Of a stretch of 64,000 bases of DNA, positions 15,320 to 23,537 are shown in pieces (the first letter of the stretch is position 1; each line of letters starts with the position of its first letter). The notes under the pieces were generated by a model, which saw only the letters and a list, made by a program, of their open reading frames with translations, did no database searches and was not told the origin of the DNA. The translations under genes were made by a program, and so were the position numbers. Source of the DNA: Isoptericola croceus (GTDB taxonomy: Bacteria; Actinomycetota; Actinomycetes; Actinomycetales; Cellulomonadaceae); contig NZ_JARLLG010000006.1 of NCBI RefSeq assembly GCF_029382255.1, forward strand, positions 62,001 to 126,000. Direction: 5' to 3'.

Positions 15320-16060
15320 ATGAGCCGACGCAGAACCGTCCACCGCCGCGCCGGCATCTGTCTCGGTGCTGCCGCCCTCGCGCTCGGCCTGGCCGTCGCC
15401 CCCACGTCGGCCCCCGTCGCGGTCGCCGCGGCGCAGAACCTGCCCGGCGTGCCGGAGCCGGGGAGCCCGGCCGACGAGTGGGAGTCCTGGGCGGCCGACG
15501 AGCGGGCCGAGGCCGAGGCCACCGACTGGGCGGCGGACGCGGCGACGCGCGGCTGCGAGCTGCAGGAGGTGGAGATCACCGACGAGGTGGACGTCGACTA
15601 CAACCGGGCCATGGGTGCTCCCGACGACCTGGCCACGCACCGGGTCGATCTCGTGGAGGACTGTTCCACACCGAAGGCAGAACGCCTCATGAGCACGCTG
15701 GACACCGCCGCGGTGACCGACGCCACCACGATGTCCCTGTCGACCGGCACCTCCTGCAGCAGCACCAAGGGCCCCGGCACCGCCTGCGTCTACCTGAGCG
15801 GCGGGCGCATCTACGCCTCGTGGAAGTACAACGGCTCCGGCAGCGTCAGCGGGTTCCTGCGCGTCTACCAGATCCCGGCGTCGTCCTCGAGCTGCTACCG
15901 GGGCAGCACCTGGCTGACCGGCCCCTCGGCGACGTGGAGCAGCGGGATGACGCGGAGCATCTCCAAGACGAAGACCACCACCACGGGGTACTCGGCGCAC
16001 ATCTGGAAGAAGGTCGCCGTCGGGCACACCGACTGGGGCTCGGCCTGCTCGAGGCTCTGA
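15320..16060 (+). CDS. Secreted protein of unknown function with six cysteines
   Basis: 246 residues. A Sec signal peptide (RRRTVHRRAGICLGAAALALGLAV, cleavage after about APVAVAAA) precedes an acidic N-terminal part (about 45-115) and a Ser/Thr/Gly-rich C-terminal domain (about 150-246) with Trp and paired cysteines. The mature protein has six Cys, which fits up to three disulfides. No catalytic motif was recognised. The ATG at 15320 follows GCGAGGAG with good spacing. Only six bases separate its stop from the convergent ABC ATPase stop. It could be a secreted binding or inhibitor protein; this is a guess. Confidence 0.75.
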   Translation: MSRRRTVHRRAGICLGAAALALGLAVAPTSAPVAVAAAQNLPGVPEPGSPADEWESWAADERAEAEATDWAADAATRGCELQEVEITDEVDVDYNRAMGAPDDLATHRVDLVEDCSTPKAERLMSTLDTAAVTDATTMSLSTGTSCSSTKGPGTACVYLSGGRIYASWKYNGSGSVSGFLRVYQIPASSSSCYRGSTWLTGPSATWSSGMTRSISKTKTTTTGYSAHIWKKVAVGHTDWGSACSRL

Positions 16061-16066
16061 CCTGGC

Positions 16067-16891
16067 TCAGAGGACGTGCGCGAGGAACTCCTGCAGCCGG
16101 GGCTCGCTCGGGCGGTCCAGCACGTCGGCCGGCGGTCCCTGCTCGACGACCACGCCGTCGTCCATGAACACCACGTGATCGGCGACCTGGCGGGCGAAAC
16201 CGATCTCGTGCGTGACCACGACCATCGTCATGCCCGACGCGGCGAGATCCTGCATGACCGCCAGCACCTCGCCCACCAGCTCCGGGTCGAGGGCCGAGGT
16301 GGGCTCGTCGAACAGCATCAGCTCGGGGTCCATGGCCAGGGCCCGCGCGATCGCCACACGCTGCTGCTGACCGCCGGAGAGCTGTGCCGGGTAGTGGCCG
16401 ACGCGATCGCTCAGCCCGACACGGTCCAGCAGCTCGAGCGCGCGGGTGCGTGCCGTCCGCTTCGACAGTCCCCGCACCTGCACGGGCGCCTCCATGACGT
16501 TCTCCAGCGCCGTCATGTGGCCGAACAGGTGGAACCGCTGGAACACCATCCCGATGCGGGATCGCTGGGCGGCGATCCGCGTCGGGTGCAGCCGGTGCAG
16601 CACGCCCTTCGCGTCCTGGCGGTACCCGAGCAGCTCGCCGTCGACGTGGACGGAGCCTGCCGTGATCTCCTCCAGCTCGTTGAGGCAGCGCAGGAGCGTC
16701 GACTTGCCCGAGCCCGACGGTCCGAGGATCACCGTCACCGTGCCACGCGGCACGGTGAGGTCGACACCGCGCAGCACGTGCAGGCCGCCGGCACCCTGGC
16801 CGAACACCTTGTGCACGCCGCGGGCCTCGACCACGGCCGGGGGCGCTGCCGTGCCCGGCGCCGGTGCTGTGCTCACCTGGCCGTCGATCAT
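16067..16891 (-). CDS. Polar amino-acid ABC transporter ATPase (GlnQ/GltL type)
   Basis: 274 residues. After a Pro/Ala-rich N-terminus the ABC core is complete: Walker [11 protein letters not shown]-loop [10 protein letters not shown], signature LSGGQQQR, Walker [14 protein letters not shown] and H-loop TVVVTHE-like sequence. It has the PAAT-family length and the usual insertion after Walker A. It is the third gene of a binding protein-permease-ATPase operon, and its ATG overlaps the permease stop. The ligand is probably an amino acid, by family. Confidence 0.93.
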   Translation of the reverse strand: MIDGQVSTAPAPGTAAPPAVVEARGVHKVFGQGAGGLHVLRGVDLTVPRGTVTVILGPSGSGKSTLLRCLNELEEITAGSVHVDGELLGYRQDAKGVLHRLHPTRIAAQRSRIGMVFQRFHLFGHMTALENVMEAPVQVRGLSKRTARTRALELLDRVGLSDRVGHYPAQLSGGQQQRVAIARALAMDPELMLFDEPTSALDPELVGEVLAVMQDLAASGMTMVVVTHEIGFARQVADHVVFMDDGVVVEQGPPADVLDRPSEPRLQEFLAHVL

Positions 16892-17874
16892 GGGGTCACC
16901 TCGGCAAACGGGTCGTCGCGGGTGGTGCTGGCCGCACGGATCGCGGCCTGCTTGCCGGGTCCGGCCGGCAGGGGCCGACGGCGTCCCGCGCGTCCGCCGT
17001 CGTCGAACCCCCGCCCGTAGTACCGCTCGAGGTGGTGCTGGCCGACCATGAGGACGGACGTGATGAGCAGGTACCACAGGGCGGCCACGATGAGCAGCGG
17101 GATCGGCTCGAACGTGCGCGACCCGATGGCGCTGGTGGCGTAGGTGATCTCCAGCGTGAACGGCACCGCGACCACCAGAGAGGTGGTCTTGAGCATGGAG
17201 ATCGTCTCGTTGCCGGTGGGCGGCACGATGACGCGCATCGCCTGCGGCAGCACGATGCGGCGCAGGATCCTGCTCTCCTTCATGCCGAGCGCCCGGGCCG
17301 CCTCCGCCTGCCCCGTGTCGACCGAGCCCAGCCCGGCGCGCACGATCTCGGCGAGGTAGGCGGCCTCGTTCAGCGCCAGCCCGATCAACGCCGCCCAGAA
17401 CGCCGTGATGACGGTCCGTGTGTCGAACACCAGCAGCTCCGGTCCGAACGGGACACCGAGGCTGAGGCGCGGGTACAGCACGGAGATCAGCCCCCAGAAC
17501 ACGAGCTGGGTGTAGATCGGGGTGCCGCGGAAGAACCAGATGTAGCACCAGGCGACCCAGCGCATCACCGGGTTGTCGCTGCGGCGCATCACGGCGAGCA
17601 GGACCGCCAGCACCACGGCGATCGCCATGGACCCGAACGTCAGCACGAGCGTCCAGCCGACACCCCGCACGACGTTCACGTCGCGCAGGTACAGCCAGAC
17701 GGTGTCCCACCGGAAGTTCGGGTTGGTGACCAGGGCGTGCGCCACCATGGCGGCGAGCACCAGGACGATCGCCCCGGAGACCCAGCGACCCGGCCGCGGG
17801 ACGGGACGGGCGCGCAGCGGCTCGGGCACGGTGGTGCCGCCCCGTGTCGGTTCGGCCAGGTCGGGCACGCTCAT
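16888..17874 (-). CDS. Polar amino-acid ABC transporter permease
   Basis: 328-residue inner-membrane permease of the HisM/GlnP family. A Pro/Arg-rich N-terminus is followed by about five transmembrane segments. The EAA loop, [21 protein letters not shown], binds the ATPase. The C-terminal tail of about 45 residues is charged and probably disordered. It is one permease only, so it should work as a homodimer. The ATG at 17874 lies one base after the binding-protein stop, and its own stop overlaps the ATPase ATG, so all three genes form one tightly coupled operon. Confidence 0.93.
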   Translation of the reverse strand: MSVPDLAEPTRGGTTVPEPLRARPVPRPGRWVSGAIVLVLAAMVAHALVTNPNFRWDTVWLYLRDVNVVRGVGWTLVLTFGSMAIAVVLAVLLAVMRRSDNPVMRWVAWCYIWFFRGTPIYTQLVFWGLISVLYPRLSLGVPFGPELLVFDTRTVITAFWAALIGLALNEAAYLAEIVRAGLGSVDTGQAEAARALGMKESRILRRIVLPQAMRVIVPPTGNETISMLKTTSLVVAVPFTLEITYATSAIGSRTFEPIPLLIVAALWYLLITSVLMVGQHHLERYYGRGFDDGGRAGRRRPLPAGPGKQAAIRAASTTRDDPFAEVTP

Positions 17875-17875
17875 G

Positions 17876-18814
17876 TCAGACGCCGGGGTCGAGCTCGGCG
17901 GTGGACAGCGCACCGTCGGCGTTGCCCCACGCGTCGAGGATCTCCGTCAGCGTGCCGTCGTCCATGAGCCGCTGCAGCGCGCCCTGGACGGCCTCGGCGA
18001 GCTCGGTGTCGCCCTGCGCGACGACGACGCCGTAGGGGGCGGCGTCGGTGATGGCACCGAGCGCCTCGATCGAGCCGCCGGCCTGCGACACGGCATACGC
18101 GGTGACGGGCGAGTCGGCGTACATCGCCTGCACCTTCCCTCCGACGAGGTTGGTGGTGACGTCGGCCTGCGAGTCGTACGGCAGGATCTCGACGGGCTCC
18201 TCGCCGGCGCCCTGGCAGTCAGCGGCAGCGGCCTCCAGGGCGCCCTGCTGGACGGTGCCGGTCTGCACACCGACGGTCACGCCGCACAGGTCGGCCGGGT
18301 CGATCTGGTCGGGGTTGCCGGTCGCGACGGCGAGCTGCGAGCCCGCGTCGAAGTAGCTGACCATGTGCACCACCTGCAGGCGCTCGGCATCGATCGTGAA
18401 ACCGGAGATGCCCACCTCGTACTTGGAGCCGACGGCGGGGATGATCGCGTCGAACGTGGACGGCTCCACCTCGGCCTCCAGGCCCAGGGTCGCGGCGATC
18501 GCGGCGGCGATGTCGACGTCGAACCCGACCGGGGTGACGCCGTCGGCCGCGACGAACTCCGCCGGCGCGTAGGAGAGCTCGGCTCCGACCGTCAGCACTC
18601 CGTCGGCGGCGACGTCGTCCGGGACGAGGGCGGCGAGGTCGGCATCGGTCGTGATGCCGGAGACGTCGTAGCCCTGGGTCGCAGCGTCGGCGCTGCCCGG
18701 CGTGGCATCACCGGAGGCGAGGTCCTGCGAGGCGGTGGTGCAGCCGGCGAGCAGGGCGACGCCGAGGATGCCCGCGGTGAGCGCGGACAGGGGCAGGGCA
18801 GGACGAGCGCGCAT
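17876..18814 (-). CDS. Polar amino-acid binding lipoprotein (SBP family 3)
   Basis: 312 residues. The signal peptide ends in the lipobox LLAGC, and the mature protein is lipid-anchored. The SBP_bac_3 fold is evident in GVLTVGAELSYAPAEF, GFDVDIAAAIAATLG, GVTVGVQTGTVQQ and PYGVVVAQGD. Two cysteines in the mature part (ADLCG, AADCQG) may form a disulfide. It captures an amino acid outside the membrane for the downstream permease and ATPase. It is the first gene of the operon; the promoter region upstream carries repeated TATGCA. Confidence 0.92.
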   Translation of the reverse strand: MRARPALPLSALTAGILGVALLAGCTTASQDLASGDATPGSADAATQGYDVSGITTDADLAALVPDDVAADGVLTVGAELSYAPAEFVAADGVTPVGFDVDIAAAIAATLGLEAEVEPSTFDAIIPAVGSKYEVGISGFTIDAERLQVVHMVSYFDAGSQLAVATGNPDQIDPADLCGVTVGVQTGTVQQGALEAAAADCQGAGEEPVEILPYDSQADVTTNLVGGKVQAMYADSPVTAYAVSQAGGSIEALGAITDAAPYGVVVAQGDTELAEAVQGALQRLMDDGTLTEILDAWGNADGALSTAELDPGV

Positions 18815-18873
18815 GACGTCTCCGAGGGGTCGCGGGAGGGGAGGGCACCGGACCCGGTCGGGGCGATCGGCGC

Positions 18874-18892
18874 CTATGCAGGAGTATGCATA
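18874..18892 (-). promoter_or_regulatory. TATGCA direct repeat upstream of amino-acid ABC operon
   Basis: TATGCA at 18875-18880 and again at 18885-18890, one helical turn apart, the second extended to the palindrome TATGCATA. This is the most AT-rich spot between the operon start at 18814 and the preceding gene, so it is the likely -10/operator region. The assignment to a regulator is unknown. Confidence 0.35.
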
Positions 18893-18912
18893 TCTATTCC
18901 CTGGGCGACCAA

Positions 18913-18948
18913 ACCGCCGGGGCATGACGTCCGTCACGCCCCGGCGGT
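18913..18948 (-). terminator. Terminator after metS
   Basis: An 11-bp perfect stem (18913-18923 with 18938-18948) and a 14-nt loop lie 24 bases past the metS stop. Confidence 0.65.
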
Positions 18949-18971
18949 GGGCTACCTGCGTCGGTGAGGGC

Positions 18972-19139
18972 CTACGTGTCGTGCTCGATGATCCCCGCGT
19001 CCTCGCGGTGGTCGTCCTCGCCACCCGGCGGGAGATCGGTCCGATCCGGGCGGGCCCGGAGGGCCATGATGCTCGCGATCAGCCCTCCCCAGATGATCAC
19101 CATGGCGACGGCCATCATCAGGATTGCTTCGGTGCTCAT
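18972..19139 (-). CDS. metS: Methionine/alanine importer small subunit MetS
   Basis: 55-residue one-pass membrane protein (STEAILMMAVAMVIIWGGL, then charged RARPDRTDL and an acidic tail). This is the MetS family, small subunits needed by MetP-type sodium-coupled methionine/alanine importers in corynebacteria. Its ATG overlaps the stop of the transporter gene (ATGA), so the two proteins are made together. At this length it is easily missed by gene callers. A terminator hairpin follows. Confidence 0.88.
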   Translation of the reverse strand: MSTEAILMMAVAMVIIWGGLIASIMALRARPDRTDLPPGGEDDHREDAGIIEHDT

Positions 19140-20713
19140 CGGCCAGCCCCCTTCCGGGCGGTAGAGGTATCGGTCGGCGGGTACGTCGGCCACGGGGTGA
19201 ACTCCTCACGGCTCCGCCAGCGCGGCAGCGTCAGCACGATCGCGCCGATCACGAGCAGCGCGACCGAACCCCAGCCGGCGAACAGCAGGTAGGTGGTGTC
19301 GTACCCCTCGTACGGCTCGGCGATCCGGGCCGCGATGAAGCCCGTGAGCATCACGATCAGCATCACCGGGACGATCGCACCGACGCACACGTACCACCAG
19401 CGCCCCACCGGCAGGGTCGAGACGCTGTTGAGGTGGTACCGCAGCTCAGGTCCCCTCCGGTAGATCCAGATGACGAAGACGCACATGAAGATCGCCGAGG
19501 CGACGATGCCGATGTTGTTGACGAACGCGTCCGCCGTGTCCAGCAGGATCAGGCCCGTGGTGGTGCTGAAGCCGAGCACGGAGATCAGGCCGAGCACGAT
19601 GCCGAGCCCGAGGGTCGCCGCCCGACGCGACAGCGCGAACTTCTCCTGCAGGGCGGCGGAGACCACCTGCAGGATCGATATCAGCGAGGTGAACCCCGCC
19701 ATCACCAACGACCCGAAGAACAGCGCGCCGAAGAACGCGCCGGCCGGCATCTGGGAGACGATCGCGGGGAAGGTCACGAACGCCAGGCCGACGCCTGCGA
19801 TGGGCAGGTCCGCCACGGCTGTCCCCGACTCCATGGCCAGGAACCCGATCGCGGCGAAGACGCCCAGGCCGGCGAGCAGCTCGAACCCGGAGTTGGAGAA
19901 CGCCACGACCAGACCTGGTCCGGTCATGTTCGAGCGCCGACGGCGGTACGAGGCGTAGGTGATCATGATGCCGAACGCGATGGACAGCGAGAAGAAGATC
20001 TGCCCGTAGGCCGCGATCCACACGTCCGGGTCGCTGAGTGCGCCCCAGTCGGGTGTGAAGAGCAGGTTGAGCCCGTCGACGGCGCCGTCGAGGAACAACG
20101 CACGCACCACCAGGGCGCCGAACGAGACGATCAGCAGCGGGATGAAGATGACGTTGGCACGCTGGACACCCTTGACCACGCCGGCGGCCAGGACGGCGAT
20201 CGCCACGAGCCAGACGAGCACGAGCGGGATCAGCACGGCGGCGACGAAGTCGAAGGTCAGCCATGCGTCCGCGCCACCGACGTCGGCCACCTGGAGGTGC
20301 TCGCCGAAGAAGAAGCCGGCGGGGTCGTCCCCCCACTCCAGTCCGAACGAGTACACGAAGAAGCTCGCGGCCCAGGAGACCACGGCCGCGTAGTAGACGG
20401 CGATGAGCACGCAGATCATCACCTGGAACCAGCCGAGGCTCTCCAGCCACTTCTTCACCCGGCGGAAGGCCTGCGGAGCCCCTCCGCGGAGCCGGTGGCC
20501 CAGCGCGTAGTCCAGGAAGAGGATCGGGATGCCCGCCGTCAGCAGGGCGACGAGATAGGGGACCATGAAGGCTCCCCCGCCGTTCTCGTACGCCACGCCG
20601 GGGAAGCGCCAGATATTGCCCAGGCCCACAGCCGAGCCGATCGCCGACAGGATGAAGCCGACCTGCCCGGTGAACTGCTCCCGTGGTGCCGTAGTCGTGT
20701 TGTCAGTGCTCAC
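19136..20713 (-). CDS. metP: Sodium-dependent methionine/alanine transporter MetP (NSS family)
   Basis: About 525 residues with 12 hydrophobic segments. The neurotransmitter:sodium symporter fold is shown by TM1, GFILSAIGSAVGLGNIWRFP, which lines the Na+ and substrate site, and by the EL1 and TM6 region (YGQIFFSLSIAFGIMITYAS). Together with the small subunit encoded by the overlapping downstream gene it matches the MetP/MetS system for methionine and alanine uptake. A GTG at 20713 (STDNTTTAPREQ) is taken as the start; another in-frame GTG at 20761 would add 16 residues, and neither has a strong ribosome binding site. Confidence 0.88.
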   Translation of the reverse strand: MSTDNTTTAPREQFTGQVGFILSAIGSAVGLGNIWRFPGVAYENGGGAFMVPYLVALLTAGIPILFLDYALGHRLRGGAPQAFRRVKKWLESLGWFQVMICVLIAVYYAAVVSWAASFFVYSFGLEWGDDPAGFFFGEHLQVADVGGADAWLTFDFVAAVLIPLVLVWLVAIAVLAAGVVKGVQRANVIFIPLLIVSFGALVVRALFLDGAVDGLNLLFTPDWGALSDPDVWIAAYGQIFFSLSIAFGIMITYASYRRRRSNMTGPGLVVAFSNSGFELLAGLGVFAAIGFLAMESGTAVADLPIAGVGLAFVTFPAIVSQMPAGAFFGALFFGSLVMAGFTSLISILQVVSAALQEKFALSRRAATLGLGIVLGLISVLGFSTTTGLILLDTADAFVNNIGIVASAIFMCVFVIWIYRRGPELRYHLNSVSTLPVGRWWYVCVGAIVPVMLIVMLTGFIAARIAEPYEGYDTTYLLFAGWGSVALLVIGAIVLTLPRWRSREEFTPWPTYPPTDTSTARKGAGR

Positions 20714-20818
20714 GAGTCCCACAGCCTCCGCGTCGATAGCCGTCGAGTCAAACCGCGTCACCTGCGATCATGCGGGATGTAGCGCGCACAGGCAACGGCA
20801 GGACGATTCTGCTCGGCC

Positions 20819-20996
20819 GAGCCGTTCGTCGGCCGAGCCTGCGGCTGCGCTCCGGGCGAGTGCCTCGTACCTCGGCCCCCACCCTCCACTGCACCTCCGG
20901 CTCAGCCGAGCCGTTCGTCGGCCGAGCCTGCGGCTGCGCTCCGGGCGAGTGCCTCGTACCTCGGCCCCCACCCTCCACTGCACCTCCGGCTCAGCC
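20819..20996. repeat. 89-bp perfect tandem duplication
   Basis: Bases 20819-20907 are repeated without change as 20908-20996, followed by four bases of a third copy. The second copy contains the TGA stop and last Gly codon of the alditol-oxidase-like gene on the minus strand. The rest lies in the 277-bp gap before metP. No coding function was seen in either copy. Identity of the copies implies a recent duplication or strong homogenisation. Confidence 0.9.
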
Positions 20997-22280
20997 GAGC
21001 AGTCGGGCCAGGTAGCCGCCGTGCAGGCGACCCGCCGGGTCGAACCGCTCGGCGAGCGCCCTGAAGTCACCGAACCGCGCGTAGAGGGCGCCGAGCTCGG
21101 CCGGGTCGATCGCGAAGAGCTTGCCCCAGTGCGGCTTCGCCCCCAGCGGCAGCAACGTGTCCTCGATCGCCGGCAGCACGGCGGCCACCTCGGCGTCACG
21201 TTGGTGCCAGGTGAAGTGCAGCGCCACCGAGTCCTCGGCGAACGGGCTCAGCCACAGGTCGTCGGCCGCGACGGTGCGGATCTCGCAGGTCTGCAGCAGC
21301 GGCGCGACCTGCGGCGCGAGCCGGCGCACGCCCTCGATCGCGGCGACGGCGTGACGACGCGGCAGCAGGTACTCGGTCTGCAGCTCCGCGCCGGACGACG
21401 GCGTGAACTCCAGCCGGAAGTGGCTCAGGCGTTCGTGCCACGGCCCGGCGGCACCGAGCTGCTCCGTGCAGGCCGCGGCGTCGACACCGGGCAGCGGGTG
21501 CACGGGCGTGGTCGCCCACCGCAGACCGTCCACCGGCTCGGGGCGCTCGCTCGTCCCGGCCGCCGCCTCCACGGGGACCAGCGACTTGAACAGCACGTGA
21601 CGCACGGCCGGCTCGTCCCAGCTCGTGAAGAGGCTGACGGAGTACGCGGCGCCGGTGACGTCGTCGAAGGCGCCGAGCACCGTCTCCCACGGGACGTCGA
21701 CGGCGACGTCCTGGCGGACGTCGAAGGTCGGTCGCGTCTCCAGCTCGACGCGCGTCACGATCCCGAGAGCGCCGAGCGAGACGACAGCACCGGAAAACAC
21801 CTCCGGGTCGGAGGCCCGGCTGAGGCGGTGCAGCTCACCAGCGGTGGTCATGATCTCGAGCCCGACGACGTCGCCCGCGAGCGACCGGTTGGTGTCGCCG
21901 GAGCCGTGGGTCGCGGTGGCGACGGCACCGGCCACGGAGATGTGCGGCAGCGAGGCGAGGCTGCCCAGGCCACGGCCCTGGAGCTGGAGCGCGCGGGACA
22001 CCTCCCCGTAGCGCAGACCGGCGTTGACGGAGACGACACCGGTGTCCGGGTCGACATCGACCGCCGGGCGGCCGTCGTCGAGCCGGTCGACCTGGATGTG
22101 CGTGCCGGTGGTGTCCGCGATGTCGTTGAACGAGTGTCGCGACCCGAGCGGCCGCACGGGGCCGCCGGCGGCGAGCACTGTCGCGAGCTCGTCGAGGGTG
22201 GACGGCCGCGCCAGGGTGTGCGCCGCGTAGTCGAGGTTGCCTGCCCAGTTCTGCACGCGCCTAGCCTGCCACGGCTCCAT
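20991..22280 (-). CDS. Alditol-oxidase-like FAD-linked oxidase
   Basis: 429 residues, close to Streptomyces AldO (about 418). The FAD-binding PCMH domain is N-terminal, with GSRHSFNDIA, where AldO has its flavin-linked His, and LPHISVAGAVATATHGSG. The C-terminal ALO-type domain has HFRLEFTPSSGAELQ, LQTCEIRTVAAD and HFTWHQRDAE, all near-identical in type to AldO. It would oxidise sugar alcohols such as xylitol or sorbitol at C1 with O2, forming H2O2. The ATG at 22280 overlaps the end of the preceding gene by 20 bp. Its stop lies in an 89-bp tandem repeat. Confidence 0.85.
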   Translation of the reverse strand: MEPWQARRVQNWAGNLDYAAHTLARPSTLDELATVLAAGGPVRPLGSRHSFNDIADTTGTHIQVDRLDDGRPAVDVDPDTGVVSVNAGLRYGEVSRALQLQGRGLGSLASLPHISVAGAVATATHGSGDTNRSLAGDVVGLEIMTTAGELHRLSRASDPEVFSGAVVSLGALGIVTRVELETRPTFDVRQDVAVDVPWETVLGAFDDVTGAAYSVSLFTSWDEPAVRHVLFKSLVPVEAAAGTSERPEPVDGLRWATTPVHPLPGVDAAACTEQLGAAGPWHERLSHFRLEFTPSSGAELQTEYLLPRRHAVAAIEGVRRLAPQVAPLLQTCEIRTVAADDLWLSPFAEDSVALHFTWHQRDAEVAAVLPAIEDTLLPLGAKPHWGKLFAIDPAELGALYARFGDFRALAERFDPAGRLHGGYLARLLG

Positions 22281-23415
22281 CCCGGTAGGCCGCGAGCACT
22301 GTCGCCGCATGCCGGACGGCGGCACGCTCCTCCAGCGTCGGTTCGCGATGCCACTGGATCTCGATTTCACCGTCGCGCGGCGGCTGCGCGGGCCACCGCC
22401 ACCGGGCGGTTAGCAGGCCGTCCACGGCGACCCCATGGACGAAGGCGCCGACACGTCCCGGCTCGGGCGCCCGCGGGTCGCTCAGGATGCCGCGCGTCTC
22501 CCGGTAGGACGCCAGGAGCTCGTCGTAGGCGCACAGCAGGTCGACGACAGGGCCCGACGGCGCAGCGCCGGCGGTGCCCACGGTCGCCGGCCGCGCGGTG
22601 GCGTCGTGCACCGCGGGGGTGCTGACGAGCTCCAGACCGTCCAGGCCGTCGGCGCCGGGGACCGTGACCGCCTCGCCGGCGTCGAGCAGGACCGCGAGTC
22701 CGGCGCGCAGCTCGGAGAGCGTCAGCCCGGACCACTGGCCGAGGTCCTTGGTCGTGGCGTACGCGCGCCCCGGGAGGTAGCGGCGCCACAGCTCCAGCAC
22801 GGCCGACTCCCGGTCGAACCGGCTCCCGAGCGGGCCGTAGCCGGGCGGGACGCGCTCGTCGAAGGACGCGTACGTGTGGTGCCCGTCCGCCGTCGGGCCG
22901 CTGATGACGACGCACCGCAGCTCGGCGTGCATGAGGATCTGCGTGACGGTGATGCCTGGTGCGTCCGGGGCGACGAGGCCGCGGGCGACCAGCACGGCGC
23001 GGAGCTCGGCGCGGGTGCGTGCTCCGGAGGCGACTTCCTCGGCGACGGCGTCGATCGCGGCCGCCGGGTCGCCGAGCCCCCACTGCTTCTCGGTGGACGC
23101 CATGGTGCGTGCCACCCGGGTGCCCGTGAGCTCGAGGAGCCAGCGGGCGTCGTCGGGCCGCACGAGGTGCCAGGTGGGCCGCAGGACGTGCGTGCGCAGG
23201 AGCGCGCCGTCGTCGAGGGTGGCGAGAGCGGCCTGCTCCCCGGTGGGGGCGGCTGGCGTGAGGCGTCGGCTGAGGCCCCAGAGCGTCGGGCGCAGCTCCT
23301 GGCCCTGGACGGCGAGCAGGTGCCCGACGGCGGTGGGCAGGTCGGGCAGGGAGGGTTCGCGCAGGTGCTGGGCCCTCAGCCGCGCAGCTCGGACCGTGGT
23401 GGCGTCGACGCTCAT
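22261..23415 (-). CDS. Winged-helix DNA-binding protein (HTH_42, AlkZ-like glycosylase family)
   Basis: 384 residues of the HTH_42 superfamily, which includes the DNA glycosylases AlkZ and YcaQ. Visible family marks are VQGQE near residue 37, which matches the Q-x-Q catalytic motif of AlkZ-type enzymes, HVLRPTWHLV near residue 78, and PPGYGPLGSRFDRESA. AlkZ-like proteins unhook interstrand crosslinks or remove alkylated bases; whether this member does so is inference. It overlaps the alditol-oxidase-like gene by 20 bp and probably shares its transcript. Confidence 0.82.
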   Translation of the reverse strand: MSVDATTVRAARLRAQHLREPSLPDLPTAVGHLLAVQGQELRPTLWGLSRRLTPAAPTGEQAALATLDDGALLRTHVLRPTWHLVRPDDARWLLELTGTRVARTMASTEKQWGLGDPAAAIDAVAEEVASGARTRAELRAVLVARGLVAPDAPGITVTQILMHAELRCVVISGPTADGHHTYASFDERVPPGYGPLGSRFDRESAVLELWRRYLPGRAYATTKDLGQWSGLTLSELRAGLAVLLDAGEAVTVPGADGLDGLELVSTPAVHDATARPATVGTAGAAPSGPVVDLLCAYDELLASYRETRGILSDPRAPEPGRVGAFVHGVAVDGLLTARWRWPAQPPRDGEIEIQWHREPTLEERAAVRHAATVLAAYRDGAVAG

Positions 23416-23457
23416 GGACGCACCCTCTCACCCACCCCTGACGCCCACCCCCGCCAC

Positions 23458-23529
23458 GTTGTGGGCGTGATTTCTGGCCCTTTTCGTCCGTTTCAACGGA
23501 CAATTCGGGCCAGAAATCACGCCCACAAC
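23458..23529. repeat. Palindrome B between two minus-strand genes
   Basis: Perfect 23-bp arms (23458-23480 with 23507-23529) enclose a 26-base loop that itself contains the hairpin GTCCG-TTTCAA-CGGAC. Total length is 72 bp. It lies nine bases past the stop of the arabinofuranosidase gene and may act as its terminator, although the stem is much longer than needed. Confidence 0.75.
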
Positions 23530-23537
23530 ACCGGAGG

